Shown in pieces: positions 15,445 through 22,765 of a stretch of DNA of 28,788 nucleotides. Position 1 is the stretch's first letter. Each line of letters opens with the position of its first letter. The notes under the pieces were generated by a model, which worked only from the letters and a program-made list of their open reading frames with translations, did no database searches and had not been told where the DNA came from. This DNA comes from Treponema sp. UBA3870 (GTDB taxonomy: Bacteria; Spirochaetota; Spirochaetia; Treponematales; Treponemataceae): assembly GCA_002392275.1 (NCBI GenBank), contig DGGQ01000177.1, positions 1 through 28,788 of the forward strand, written 5' to 3'. Both the position numbers and the translations under genes were made by a program.

Positions 15445-16740
15445 TTAGTTTTTAGCCATTCTGTCGGCAGTCTGGTAGATGGTGCTGTATACAATGTCAA
15501 TCTTATCCTCTTCAAGACTTGAAAAAGCCACGCGCAGTGTGTGACTGTCGATTGATATTGTACCAATTCCGCTTTCGTTCAGCAAGTTCTGCCGTAGAGA
15601 TTCCGCATCCACTTTGTCCAGATGGAACGACATGAAATATCCGGAGTTGAATGGGAGTGCGCGGATGTTTTCGCTCTTGTGCGTGTTCACAAATTCTTTA
15701 ACCAGCTTGTAGCGTTTTTCAAGAACCTTGCGGAATGCGGCCTTCTCTTCCTCCATCTTTGGATTTGCGAACGCCTTCATCAAAAGTGTCTGTGGTGGAG
15801 TTGACGAGCATGAGACTGACGAACGGATTGCGCCCATCAGTTTTTTGACGAGTGCATCGTACTGGGCTTCGGTCATTCCCTTGCAGCTGAATGTGATAAA
15901 GCCGGAGCGGAATCCCCATGCGAAATCTTCTTTTGTTGGACCGTCGATTTTTGCGGCAAGAATGTTCGGACTCAAATCCGCGAGATATGCGAAAAGCGAC
16001 TGACGCTCGATATTGTCCTCGTAATCAAGACCAAAGTACGCATCGTCGCACCATACCATGACCTTTGTTCCTTCATCTGCAAGTTTTTTGACCATCGCGA
16101 CAATCTGTTTTGCCTCGTCAACTGTCGGGCTGTAGCCGGATGGATTTTGTGGGAAATTCAGAAGCACACGGACCGAACCAGATTTTGCCTGCTCCCTGAG
16201 TGTCTTTTCAAGTCCCGAAAGATTTATTCCTTCAGCGTCGAACATCGGGAACTGGACAAATTCAGCATTGCGTCTTGCGGATGCTATAAGAACATAGTTG
16301 TCCCATGATGGATCGGCGGCAACAAGTGGCTTGGTCTCGTCCAAAAAAAGGTCCGCCAGATACGAGATTCCCGCAGTCAGTCCCGGGACCAGAGCTGGCA
16401 GGGAAAATGTTTTGTCCTTCAGCAAAGGATTTTTCTTTATGATGTCCTGCTTCCACATCTCGCGGAGTTCGGGGAATCCAGCGGTTGGTGCGTATGCGAC
16501 CAGTTCCCTTGATGTAAGATTTGGTGCATTTTCCTGGATTGAAGGAAGGGTGACAGGTGTGCCGCCAATAACGGTCATTCCTATGGTTCCGTTTGCAGTC
16601 TTTCCAAGTTTTTTGGCTTCGCCGCTCTGGGCAATGATTCCTTTGGGGAAATAGAGTCTGTTTCCCAGGTCCGAAAGAAGGGCGCCCGGTGTGGTGTCCT
16701 TGAGGATGTCGTTTAATTCTTTAGCTAAAGGGTTAATCAT
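15445..16740 (-). CDS. PLP-dependent class I/II aminotransferase
   Basis: 431 residues. Fold-type I signs: PTAGFPELREMW near residue 85, the cofactor-binding NPSGY (199-203), DDAYFGLDY (232-240) with D233 and Y235, the lysine K270 in IDGPTKEDFAWGFRSG which should form the Schiff base, R278, and the substrate-carboxylate arginine in HTLRVAFS near the end. It transfers amino groups between amino acids and oxo-acids; the substrate is unclear, though the fold resembles aromatic or aspartate aminotransferases. It is cytoplasmic. It is followed by a solute-binding lipoprotein only one base after its stop, an unusual pairing. No ribosome site precedes the ATG. Confidence 0.85.
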   Translation of the reverse strand: MINPLAKELNDILKDTTPGALLSDLGNRLYFPKGIIAQSGEAKKLGKTANGTIGMTVIGGTPVTLPSIQENAPNLTSRELVAYAPTAGFPELREMWKQDIIKKNPLLKDKTFSLPALVPGLTAGISYLADLFLDETKPLVAADPSWDNYVLIASARRNAEFVQFPMFDAEGINLSGLEKTLREQAKSGSVRVLLNFPQNPSGYSPTVDEAKQIVAMVKKLADEGTKVMVWCDDAYFGLDYEDNIERQSLFAYLADLSPNILAAKIDGPTKEDFAWGFRSGFITFSCKGMTEAQYDALVKKLMGAIRSSVSCSSTPPQTLLMKAFANPKMEEEKAAFRKVLEKRYKLVKEFVNTHKSENIRALPFNSGYFMSFHLDKVDAESLRQNLLNESGIGTISIDSHTLRVAFSSLEEDKIDIVYSTIYQTADRMAKN

Positions 16741-16749
16741 AATAGTTTA

Positions 16750-16778
16750 ATTATGCAAAAATCAGTGTCTATTGTCAA
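16750..16778 (-). promoter_or_regulatory. Promoter abutting the aminotransferase start
   Basis: On the reverse strand a perfect TTGACA (16773-16778), 17-base spacer and CATAAT (16750-16755). Nine bases lie between the -10 and the ATG, giving an untranslated leader of only two or three bases. Confidence 0.8.
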
Positions 16779-16799
16779 TATTTATGCAAGTCGCAAGTC

Positions 16800-16820
16800 G
16801 CAAGACGCGATGCGTCTTGC
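16800..16820. repeat. Perfect 9-bp inverted repeat
   Basis: GCAAGACGC and GCGTCTTGC around GAT, preceded by direct repeats of GCAAGTC. There is no T tract in either direction, so it is not a standard terminator. It borders the three-copy repeat block. Confidence 0.6.
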
Positions 16821-16835
16821 TCTGTGAGTTTCCAC

Positions 16836-17014
16836 TTGCTCGCGAATGCTCGCATTTTTGCTTCGCAAAAAACGTGGAAACTCACGTACTGATGATTACT
16901 TGCCCGCGAAGGCTCGCATTTTTGATTTGCAAAAAAACGTGGAAACTCAGGGACTGATGCTTGCTTGCCCGTGAAGGTTCGCATTTTTGATTTGCAAAAA
17001 ACGTGGAAACTCAC
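16836..17014. repeat. Three-copy 50-bp repeat with 64-65 bp period
   Basis: Copies at 16836-16885, 16900-16950 and 16965-17014 share TTGC(C/T)CG(C/T)GAA, CGCATTTTTG, TTGCAAAAAA or close variants, and CGTGGAAACTCA. The outer pair GTGAGTTTCCAC (16824-16835) and GTGGAAACTCAC (16874-16885) forms a 12-bp inverted repeat around copy 1. The third copy supplies the stop codon of the DUF4349 gene. A run difference (six versus seven A) puts the copies out of phase, so a coding role is unlikely. The rest of the 270-base gap up to the aminotransferase holds its promoter. Confidence 0.85.
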
Positions 17015-17931
17015 ACTCCAGTATTTTTAGGGGGTGGGGAGACTTTTTTTCCGACCGAAATTTTTTTGAACAGCTTTCTGATTAGACCAATCTTACCGAA
17101 TCCCAGCCACCAGAGTAGTGCGAGCAGAAGGATTATCGGGACCCCGAAAATCAGGATGTAGAGAACCACGAACAGAAGTCCGTTGAAAAATCCAGCGGCC
17201 TTGCCAAACATTTTCTTGAACTGTCCACCTGTGTCGGGAAGTGCAAATCCTGATTCCGTCATGTTTGGCGGAAGATGCGCGTCCACCGTTATGGTTGAAA
17301 AATCAATGCGTGAGGAAAGACGGTTCATCTGTCCCTGCATGGCCTCTATGTCGGCTGTCACCCCGTTGATTCTTTCTTCTATTGAAAGAAGGTCCTCCAC
17401 GGACGAGGATTTTGCAAGATAGCTCTGGTAGCGTTCGAGCAGGATTTTTTTTGTGTTAAGTCTGGATTCCAAATCATAGAACTGCTCGGTGACATCTTCG
17501 GACGAGACATCCTTGCTCTTGATTTGACCCATTCCTTTTGCGTTCTCCATTGCCATGTCAAAATTTTGGGCGGGAACACGAACCGTAATTGAAAGCCTTG
17601 TCGCAGATTCCGAGGACGAGAACACAAATCCACCAAGGGCGGAGACCCATGAGTAAACACTGTCGCGGGTGTCGGCGAGGCTTTCCACCTCAACACTGAT
17701 ATGGCCGGTGCGTATGAGCTTGCGACCCATGTTGTCGGCATCCATAAGATTTTCGGACGACGTTTTGTTCTGGGCGGACATGGATGCGGAACCTGAGTAA
17801 AAACTGTCGCTCGATATTGATTCGCGGGACATGGACGCGCTGTTTGCAAATTTTTTGCTGCATCCAGAAAAAATCATAACCGCCGGAGCAATGAGCGCAA
17901 CAAAAATCGCTTTCTGTAATTTTTCTTCCAT
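17011..17931 (-). CDS. DUF4349 lipoprotein with C-terminal membrane helix
   Basis: 306 residues from the ATG at 17931, which gives a compact lipoprotein signal ending at C24 (MIFSGC); an ATG 39 bases earlier adds a polar tail to the signal. A Ser-rich linker (about 25-65) precedes the DUF4349 domain: KLIRTGHISVEVESL, VYSWVSALGGFVFSSS, LSITVRVPAQNFDMAM, then a coiled coil (about 150-215) and STITVDAHL. One long hydrophobic segment (GLLFVVLYILIFGVPII) and a basic tail follow. The family is exported and anchored; its function is unknown. A promoter ends seven bases before the ATG and no ribosome site is present. Confidence 0.82.
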   Translation of the reverse strand: MEEKLQKAIFVALIAPAVMIFSGCSKKFANSASMSRESISSDSFYSGSASMSAQNKTSSENLMDADNMGRKLIRTGHISVEVESLADTRDSVYSWVSALGGFVFSSSESATRLSITVRVPAQNFDMAMENAKGMGQIKSKDVSSEDVTEQFYDLESRLNTKKILLERYQSYLAKSSSVEDLLSIEERINGVTADIEAMQGQMNRLSSRIDFSTITVDAHLPPNMTESGFALPDTGGQFKKMFGKAAGFFNGLLFVVLYILIFGVPIILLLALLWWLGFGKIGLIRKLFKKISVGKKVSPPPKNTGV

Positions 17932-17938
17932 ATAATAG

Positions 17939-17967
17939 AGTATATGTTGATTGTCAATTTTTTTCAA
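17939..17967 (-). promoter_or_regulatory. Promoter abutting the DUF4349 gene start
   Basis: On the reverse strand TTGAAA (17962-17967), 17-base spacer and TATACT (17939-17944), seven bases before the ATG. A TTGACA at 17952-17957 with TATTAT at 17932-17937 is an alternative but its spacer is only 14. Confidence 0.55.
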
Positions 17968-18003
17968 CATAGCTATTTATTTCTTGGAATTTTATAATTT
18001 TAG

Positions 18004-18032
18004 TTGATGATTTGAAAATCTATATATATAAT
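18004..18032 (+). promoter_or_regulatory. Promoter of the SPFH gene
   Basis: TTGATG (18004-18009), 17-base spacer and TATAAT (18027-18032) within a TA-rich run. A second TATAAT at 18060-18065 with TTGTTC at 18038-18043 is possible but would cut into the ribosome site (AAGGAGG at 18069-18075). Confidence 0.6.
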
Positions 18033-18080
18033 TAAGGTTGTTCGTATTTTAAAAAACCGTATAATCCTAAGGAGGATAAA

Positions 18081-19415
18081 ATGGGACTTCTTAAAGCAGT
18101 ATTCGGTGCCGCGGGCGGTGCTTTGGCGGATTCATGGAAAGAGTTTTTCTACTGTGAGGCCATACCGGAAAATGTCCTTGTGACAAAGGGAATACACAGG
18201 GCTGGAAAACGTAGCTCAAATACAAAGGGAACCGAAAACATAATTACATCTGGTTCTGTGATTGCAGTTGCTGACGGACAGTGTATGATTATTGTTGACC
18301 AGGGAAAGGTCGTGGAGCTTTGCGCGGAGCCGGGTGAGTTTACCTGGGATGCATCTAGCGAGCCTTCAATTTTCTCTGGAAAACTTGGAAAAGGAATCAT
18401 CGAGACGTTCAAGAGCATTGGACGACGAATCACTTTTGGTGGAGAGCCTGGAAAAGATCAAAGAATCTACTATATTAATACAAAGGAAATCATTGGAAAC
18501 AAATACGGCACTGCGGCTCCGGTTCCGTTCCGTGTGGTTGACCAGCGTGCAAGGTTGGACATGGACATTGGAATCAAGTGCTTCGGTGAATACAGCTACC
18601 ATATTTCCGACCCGATTCTTTTTTACACAAATGTCTGCGCGAATGTTGCTGGAGATTATACAAGGGACAGAATCGACAGCCAGTTGAAGACTGAACTTTT
18701 GACAGCGCTCCAGCCGGCGTTTGCGGTTCTTTCGGAAAAGGGCATCCGTTATTCAGCTCTTCCTGGACACACCATGGAGCTTGCTGATTCCCTGAACAAA
18801 GTCCTTTCCGAAAAATGGAAGAACCTTCGTGGAATTGAGATTGTTTCGTTTGGTGTATCTTCCGTTACCGCAAATGAAGAGGACGAAAAGAAAATCAAGC
18901 AGATGCAGGAGCAGGCTGCATACATGGATCCGGCTATGCTTGCGGCACGTCTCGGAAGCGCACAGGCAAATGCAATGGAAGCTGCGGCAAACAACACGAA
19001 CGGCGCGATGAATGCTTTCATGGGCATGGGAATGGCTGGAATGGCAGGCGGCATGAATGCACAGAGTCTTTTCGGCATGGCACAACAACAGCAGGCTCAG
19101 CAACAGGCGGCCCCTCAGCAGTCGGCACCACAGGGAGGAGCGGACTCATGGAAATGTTCATGTGGCGCAAATGCAAGTGGAAAATTCTGCCCCGAATGTG
19201 GAAAACCAAAGCCAGCTGCCGGTGGATTCTGGACCTGCTCATGTGGAGCGCAGAACAAAGGAAAATTCTGCTCCAACTGCGGAAGCAAAAAACCAGCGGG
19301 CGCACCACAGTACAAGTGCGACAAATGTGGATGGGAACCAGCGGATCCAACCAAGCCGCCGAAGTTCTGCCCAGAATGTGGTGACCCGTTCGGTGACGAG
19401 GACATCGTAAATTGA
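18081..19415 (+). CDS. SPFH-domain protein with three C-terminal zinc ribbons (YdjI-like)
   Basis: 444 residues with a strong AAGGAGG site. An SPFH/band-7-like region spans about residues 20-265 (TSGSVIAVADGQCMIIVDQG, EPGEFTWD, PVPFRVVDQRARLDMDIGIKCFGEYS, FGVSSVTANEEDEKKIKQ). A Met/Ala/Gly/Gln-rich low-complexity linker follows (about 280-355). Three zinc ribbons close the protein: CSCG...CPECG, CSCG...CSNCG and CDKCG...CPECG (357-435). This architecture is that of the 'virion core protein'/YdjI family, which in Bacillus works with YdjG (zinc ribbon) and YdjH (TPM) at the membrane with PspA. Relatives of both lie 4 kb upstream. No membrane helix is present, so it probably gathers at the membrane through partners. 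Confidence 0.88.
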   Translation: MGLLKAVFGAAGGALADSWKEFFYCEAIPENVLVTKGIHRAGKRSSNTKGTENIITSGSVIAVADGQCMIIVDQGKVVELCAEPGEFTWDASSEPSIFSGKLGKGIIETFKSIGRRITFGGEPGKDQRIYYINTKEIIGNKYGTAAPVPFRVVDQRARLDMDIGIKCFGEYSYHISDPILFYTNVCANVAGDYTRDRIDSQLKTELLTALQPAFAVLSEKGIRYSALPGHTMELADSLNKVLSEKWKNLRGIEIVSFGVSSVTANEEDEKKIKQMQEQAAYMDPAMLAARLGSAQANAMEAAANNTNGAMNAFMGMGMAGMAGGMNAQSLFGMAQQQQAQQQAAPQQSAPQGGADSWKCSCGANASGKFCPECGKPKPAAGGFWTCSCGAQNKGKFCSNCGSKKPAGAPQYKCDKCGWEPADPTKPPKFCPECGDPFGDEDIVN

Positions 19416-19443
19416 TTCTGTAAATTATTTTTGCAAACGAAAG

Positions 19444-19478
19444 ACTGGTCGGTAAAAAAATTGCCGGCCAGTTTTTTT
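19444..19478 (+). terminator. Rho-independent terminator after the SPFH gene
   Basis: ACTGGTCGG (19444-19452) pairs with CCGGCCAGT (19464-19472), one wobble, followed by seven T. Confidence 0.9.
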
Positions 19479-19479
19479 C

Positions 19480-19560
19480 TGGAAAAATGTGATTTTTTAT
19501 CCAAATTTATATGGAAAAATGTGATTTTCACCCTAAAAAACAATGGAATTTTGTGATTTT
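19480..19560 (+). repeat. Three direct repeats TGGAAAAATGTGATTTT, 32-bp period
   Basis: Copies at 19480-19496, 19512-19528 (identical) and 19544-19560 (three A replaced by T). The exact 32-base spacing is about three helical turns. They lie between the SPFH terminator and a second repeat family, in a 291-base gap with no supported gene. Confidence 0.85.
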
Positions 19561-19588
19561 TTTTGGCACAAGATTTATCGTCTAACCC

Positions 19589-19700
19589 TGCGTATAATCA
19601 AAGATTTTGCATGTTCTAACCTTGCGCATAATCAAAGATTGGGGTATACTGTGCGCATAATCAAAGAATGGCATACATGAAACTGTGCGCATAATCAAAG
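19589..19700 (+). repeat. Four direct repeats TGCGCATAATCAAAG before the AAA+ gene
   Basis: Copies at 19589-19603 (one change), 19623-19637, 19652-19666 and 19686-19700; spacings 34, 29 and 34. The last ends six bases before the AAA+ gene start. Two overlap the candidate promoter. Each contains CATAAT or TATAAT. Spacers are not conserved, so it is not a CRISPR; a protein-binding array is the plainest reading. Confidence 0.85.
19622..19650 (+). promoter_or_regulatory. Candidate promoter of the AAA+/DUF4143 gene
   Basis: TTGCGC (19622-19627), 17-base spacer, TATACT (19645-19650). The -35 lies inside the second repeat copy and the third copy spans the expected transcription start. Confidence 0.5.
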
Positions 19701-19706
19701 GTATAT

Positions 19707-21065
19707 ATGATATTAAAACGAAAAATATACGACAGGCTGCTTGCGTGGAAAAAAGAATGCAAGGGTTCAAAGGCTTTGCTCATTGAAGGTGCAAGACGGA
19801 TAGGAAAATCTACTGTCTGCGAGGAATTTGCAAAAAACGAATATCAAAGCTACATCATCATCGATTTTGCAAAAAAAGATGCGACAGTGGAAAAATATTT
19901 TACGGAACATCTGAATGACCTTGATACTTTTTTTATGCTCCTTTCAGCCTATTATAAAAAGGAACTCGTAAAAAGAAATTCGTTGATTGTCTTTGATGAA
20001 ATTCAAATGTTTCCTCAGGCACGTGCGGCCTTGAAATATCTTGTCGCCGATGGCCGTTATGATTATATAGAAACCGGTTCCTTGATTTCCGTAAAAGAGA
20101 ATGTTCAGAACATTGTAATTCCGTCCGAAGAAAGAAGCATCTTGATGTACCCCTTGGACTTTGAAGAGTTTGCATGGGCATTCGGGGAAAATCTTTTGAT
20201 TGATTACATAAAGGAATGTTTTAACAAACGTGAGCCGCTCGAACGTGGAATGCACAACAAGGCAATGCTTTTGTTCAAGCAATATCTGCTCGTGGGGGGG
20301 ATGCCAAAACCCGTAGTCCTTTTTGTTGAATCGGGGAAAAATTTTTCTGCTGTGGATGCTGAAAAGCGTGACATCCTTAAGCTTTATCGAAATGACATTA
20401 TGAAAATAAAATCGCAATATCGAAGCAAGGTCATTGCTGTTTTTGACCAGATACCGGGTTTGCTTTCTCAACATGAAAAGCGCGTTGTGTTCAAGGACAT
20501 CCAGGAAGGTTCGTTCGCGGACCAATACGAGGACACTTTTTTCTGGCTTTCCGATTCGATGATTTCAAACGAATGTTTTATGTGCAGCGATCCGAATGTG
20601 GGGCTTTCAATAAATGAAGTCCGTTCCTACATAAAATGCTACCTTGGTGATACTGGATTATTGGTAAGCCATGCCTTTGACGAAAACGAACTTTTGGAAG
20701 CGGATGTATATAATCAGATTTTAAATGATAAACTGTCCCTCAATAAAGGAATGCTTTTTGAAAATGCAATTGCCCAGATGCTTACGGCGAATGGACACAA
20801 ATTATATTTTTACACACACTACTCAGAAGAAAAACACCGCAACGACATTGAAACTGATTTCTTGATTTCCAATAACAGCAAACTAAAATACAGGCTTTTC
20901 CCGATCGAAGTGAAATCAAGCAAAAATTATACGACGACATCCTTGCTCAGATTCAAGGAAAAATTCAAGCCGCGGATAGGAGAATGTTATATCATCCATC
21001 CCAAAAATCTGACAATAAAAGATGACGTTCTGTGCATCCCGCCTTACATGACGATTTGTTTATAA
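19707..21065 (+). CDS. AAA+ ATPase with C-terminal DUF4143 (nuclease-like) domain
   Basis: 452 residues. Walker A GARRIGKST (28-36), Walker B LIVFDE (93-98), sensor-like ETGS at about 137-140, then the region PLDFEEFAW typical of the family. The C-terminal DUF4143 domain has ETDFLI (382-387) and FPIEVKSS (398-405), a D...ExK pattern like PD-(D/E)XK nucleases. These ATPases are abundant, often multicopy, and of unknown role; links to mobile elements or defence have been suggested. No clear ribosome site precedes the ATG. The gene is flanked by two repeat families upstream and is convergent with the next gene, 61 bases away, with no terminator seen. Confidence 0.9.
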   Translation: MILKRKIYDRLLAWKKECKGSKALLIEGARRIGKSTVCEEFAKNEYQSYIIIDFAKKDATVEKYFTEHLNDLDTFFMLLSAYYKKELVKRNSLIVFDEIQMFPQARAALKYLVADGRYDYIETGSLISVKENVQNIVIPSEERSILMYPLDFEEFAWAFGENLLIDYIKECFNKREPLERGMHNKAMLLFKQYLLVGGMPKPVVLFVESGKNFSAVDAEKRDILKLYRNDIMKIKSQYRSKVIAVFDQIPGLLSQHEKRVVFKDIQEGSFADQYEDTFFWLSDSMISNECFMCSDPNVGLSINEVRSYIKCYLGDTGLLVSHAFDENELLEADVYNQILNDKLSLNKGMLFENAIAQMLTANGHKLYFYTHYSEEKHRNDIETDFLISNNSKLKYRLFPIEVKSSKNYTTTSLLRFKEKFKPRIGECYIIHPKNLTIKDDVLCIPPYMTICL

Positions 21066-21126
21066 ACTTGTATGAAAAAAACGATTGTTGAGCGTAGTCG
21101 AAATGGCCTACTTGTGTTAGTTTGGG

Positions 21127-21951
21127 CTATATACTCTGTGATTGGAGAGATTCTTCGGTTTCAAGGGCAATACTTTCTTCTGAAGTTACCGAAGTTGTTA
21201 TGATAGGTTCGTACACAATTTGGAAACCTGTGTACATTGTGAGAAAGCCAATGCGGTCGGCACAGCCCAGGGTGTCATAGATTTTGTTCAGTCTGTTTCT
21301 GATGGAACCTTCCTTTTGGTTAAAATCTATTGCAATCATTTTGTACTGCTGGTTGTCCAATACCCGCCTAAGCATGTCCGCGTCGGCCTCTTTCAGCCCC
21401 TCGTATTCCGCAACATTCAGAATTTTTTTTGTCGGCTCAACGTTTCTTACTGCAAATACATAAGTAAAGAAAATCCCCGATAAAAATACAAGTGAATAGC
21501 CGATGTCATTTATAAAGCCATCAACAAAAAAATTAATTCCAAAGCGTAGGCGTGTGCATTGCATAGCAAAAAGTGCAAGTGAAAGCAGGATGATTTTTAC
21601 CTTTATGTGCTTAAGGAAAAATCCCCGTACATTCAAAATGAGGAGGGCCAGACTGAACATCAAAATGTTCATTGGATTTATTGTTTTCTCCGTAATGGGA
21701 ACTGCATAATAAAAACATGCTATTGCGATGAGTCCGAATTTGTGTGGGTAGATTAGGACAAAAGCAAATAGCACTGCAACAAAAAAATTTGCTATAATCA
21801 ATTTAAGGGTTTCAAAATCTATTTTCCCTTCATTGGAATTAAGAAAACCAAAAAATTTTAAAACATCTATTGAAAGCAGAAGTACTATGGCAATTCCCGC
21901 CAATATCCGCATCATTAATTCCATTTTTTTAGAATATAAAAATTTTTTCAT
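21127..21951 (-). CDS. Membrane protein with C-terminal LuxR-type helix-turn-helix
   Basis: 274 residues. The N-terminal 170 residues hold about six hydrophobic segments (around 15-35, 49-68, 72-88, 94-110, 117-131, 148-168). The C-terminal cytoplasmic part carries a LuxR/GerE-like HTH (about 185-238): LKEADADMLRRVLDN, QYKMIAIDFNQKEGSIRNRLNKIYDTLG, ADRIGFL, which matches the family's TxxExxVL, IA...S..TV..H...I..KLG..nR scheme loosely. It would sense something in or across the membrane and bind DNA while anchored. The ATG overlaps the stop of the upstream gene by four bases (ATGA), so the two are translationally coupled. An in-frame start further up lies inside that gene and is rejected. Confidence 0.75.
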   Translation of the reverse strand: MKKFLYSKKMELMMRILAGIAIVLLLSIDVLKFFGFLNSNEGKIDFETLKLIIANFFVAVLFAFVLIYPHKFGLIAIACFYYAVPITEKTINPMNILMFSLALLILNVRGFFLKHIKVKIILLSLALFAMQCTRLRFGINFFVDGFINDIGYSLVFLSGIFFTYVFAVRNVEPTKKILNVAEYEGLKEADADMLRRVLDNQQYKMIAIDFNQKEGSIRNRLNKIYDTLGCADRIGFLTMYTGFQIVYEPIITTSVTSEESIALETEESLQSQSI

Positions 21952-22484
21952 ATACCATACCATTCCATCACAGGTGTAAATAGGTTGTCCAAATCCGGAC
22001 ATGAAATTTTATCCAGTTTCAACTTCAAATCCCTTTTTACTGATTCATAATCCCATGCCCCAGAAACAAAGGGGTTGTAGACCTTGTTTTCTTTGTCAAA
22101 GTATTCAGAGCGTTTGTAGCCTTCTATCATTACCAAAGCAAGAAGACACATTCCGTGTTCAATGACATCAATATTTCCACCTTCAAAATCCGCAATGCAG
22201 CCAAGGCGCGAGAAAACATCTTTGTCATCAGATGGAAGGTGTGCAGCATATTTCTGGAAGCCACGAATTTCAGAAATATATACAGCAAGATGTAATACGG
22301 CGGTTCGTTCCGGTTCCATGCATCCTGCCGCAAATGGTATCGTCGCTATAATCTGGGCGGTTCCGCTGTTTTTGAACTGTTGTTTTTCTTCATCGGTCAT
22401 CCTGAATACTTGAGCAATCTCGTCCACAATATAATTCCAGTCCAACGCTCTAGTCTCATCAATTTTTGATTCAGCAGAAACCAT
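21948..22484 (-). CDS. 178-residue protein of unknown function, coupled to the membrane regulator
   Basis: 178 residues with no signal peptide or clear membrane helix. A GGAGGG ribosome site lies six bases before the ATG. Visible: a helical N-terminus (EIAQVFRMTDEEKQQF), a semi-hydrophobic middle (TAQIIATIPFAAGCMEPERTAVLHLAVYI; IDVIEHGMCLLALVMIEGY) and a C-terminus with VYNPFVSGAW and CPDLDNLFTPVMEWYGI. The C-terminal landmarks resemble those of the divergent 178-residue protein at 22766 (YNPATGAY, a late Cys, PMLDEAGI). It is probably a partner, or sensor input, of the coupled membrane HTH protein. No family is recognised. Confidence 0.75.
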   Translation of the reverse strand: MVSAESKIDETRALDWNYIVDEIAQVFRMTDEEKQQFKNSGTAQIIATIPFAAGCMEPERTAVLHLAVYISEIRGFQKYAAHLPSDDKDVFSRLGCIADFEGGNIDVIEHGMCLLALVMIEGYKRSEYFDKENKVYNPFVSGAWDYESVKRDLKLKLDKISCPDLDNLFTPVMEWYGI

Positions 22485-22514
22485 CTCTTTCCCTCCAAAA
22501 AATCTGTATACAAT

Positions 22515-22544
22515 ATTCTATAACCACTTTTAAAAATTTTCCAA
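22515..22544 (-). promoter_or_regulatory. Candidate promoter of the 178-residue protein / regulator pair
   Basis: On the reverse strand TTGGAA (22539-22544), 18-base spacer, TAGAAT (22515-22520), about 30 bases before the start codon. The -35 is weak. Confidence 0.4.
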
Positions 22545-22620
22545 TACTTTTTTAGGAAAAATGTATTTGTTTTTTAGTAAAAAATATGGTTTTATAGGTT
22601 GGAAATCTCCAAAATCTCAA

Positions 22621-22679
22621 AATTACGTATGTAATATCTGCTATTACATACGTAATAATGCCCTATTACATACGTAATA
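22621..22679. promoter_or_regulatory. Three 16-bp dyad sites (TATTACATACGTAATA), operator array A
   Basis: Two identical sites at 22642-22657 and 22664-22679, starts 22 bases apart, and one inverted copy with a single change at 22621-22636. Each has perfect 6-bp arms TATTAC/GTAATA. They lie in the 281-base divergent gap, 11 bases before the promoter region of the cysteine-rich protein gene. The same pair recurs at 27206-27243. The rest of the gap (22485-22620) is A/T-rich with the weak reverse promoter. Confidence 0.85.
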
Positions 22680-22695
22680 ATCGGGCTTTTTGACC

Positions 22696-22724
22696 TTGTG
22701 CTTGCGGAATTTATGTGGTAGATT
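22696..22724 (+). promoter_or_regulatory. Extended -10 promoter, cassette copy A
   Basis: TTGTGC (22696-22701), 17-base spacer ending TGG, then TAGATT (22719-22724), i.e. an extended -10. The leader then forms a small hairpin AAGCCC/GGGCTT (22733-22738 / 22745-22750) ahead of the GAGGAG ribosome site. Position and sequence are conserved in copy B at 27260-27288. Confidence 0.65.
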
Positions 22725-22765
22725 CGGGGTGTAAGCCCAAAAAGGGGCTTGCGAGGAGTATCATT

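Noticed and set aside
16775..17014. Reverse-strand frame of 79 codons across the repeat block
   Set aside because: It only translates the three DNA repeats, the copies fall out of phase because of an A-run difference, it has no ribosome site and it overlaps the DUF4349 gene end.
19589..19700. CRISPR array
   Set aside because: Repeats are 15 bases, only four copies, spacers of 14-19 bases, and no cas genes are near.
19582..19770. Reverse-strand frame of 62 codons over the CATAATCAAAG repeats
   Set aside because: It translates the repeats in shifting phases and overlaps the start of the AAA+ gene.
21088..21103. TTGAGCGTAGTCGAAA as a dispersed repeat or site between convergent genes
   Set aside because: It looks like a common short repeat, but only one copy is present and nothing in the window supports a role.
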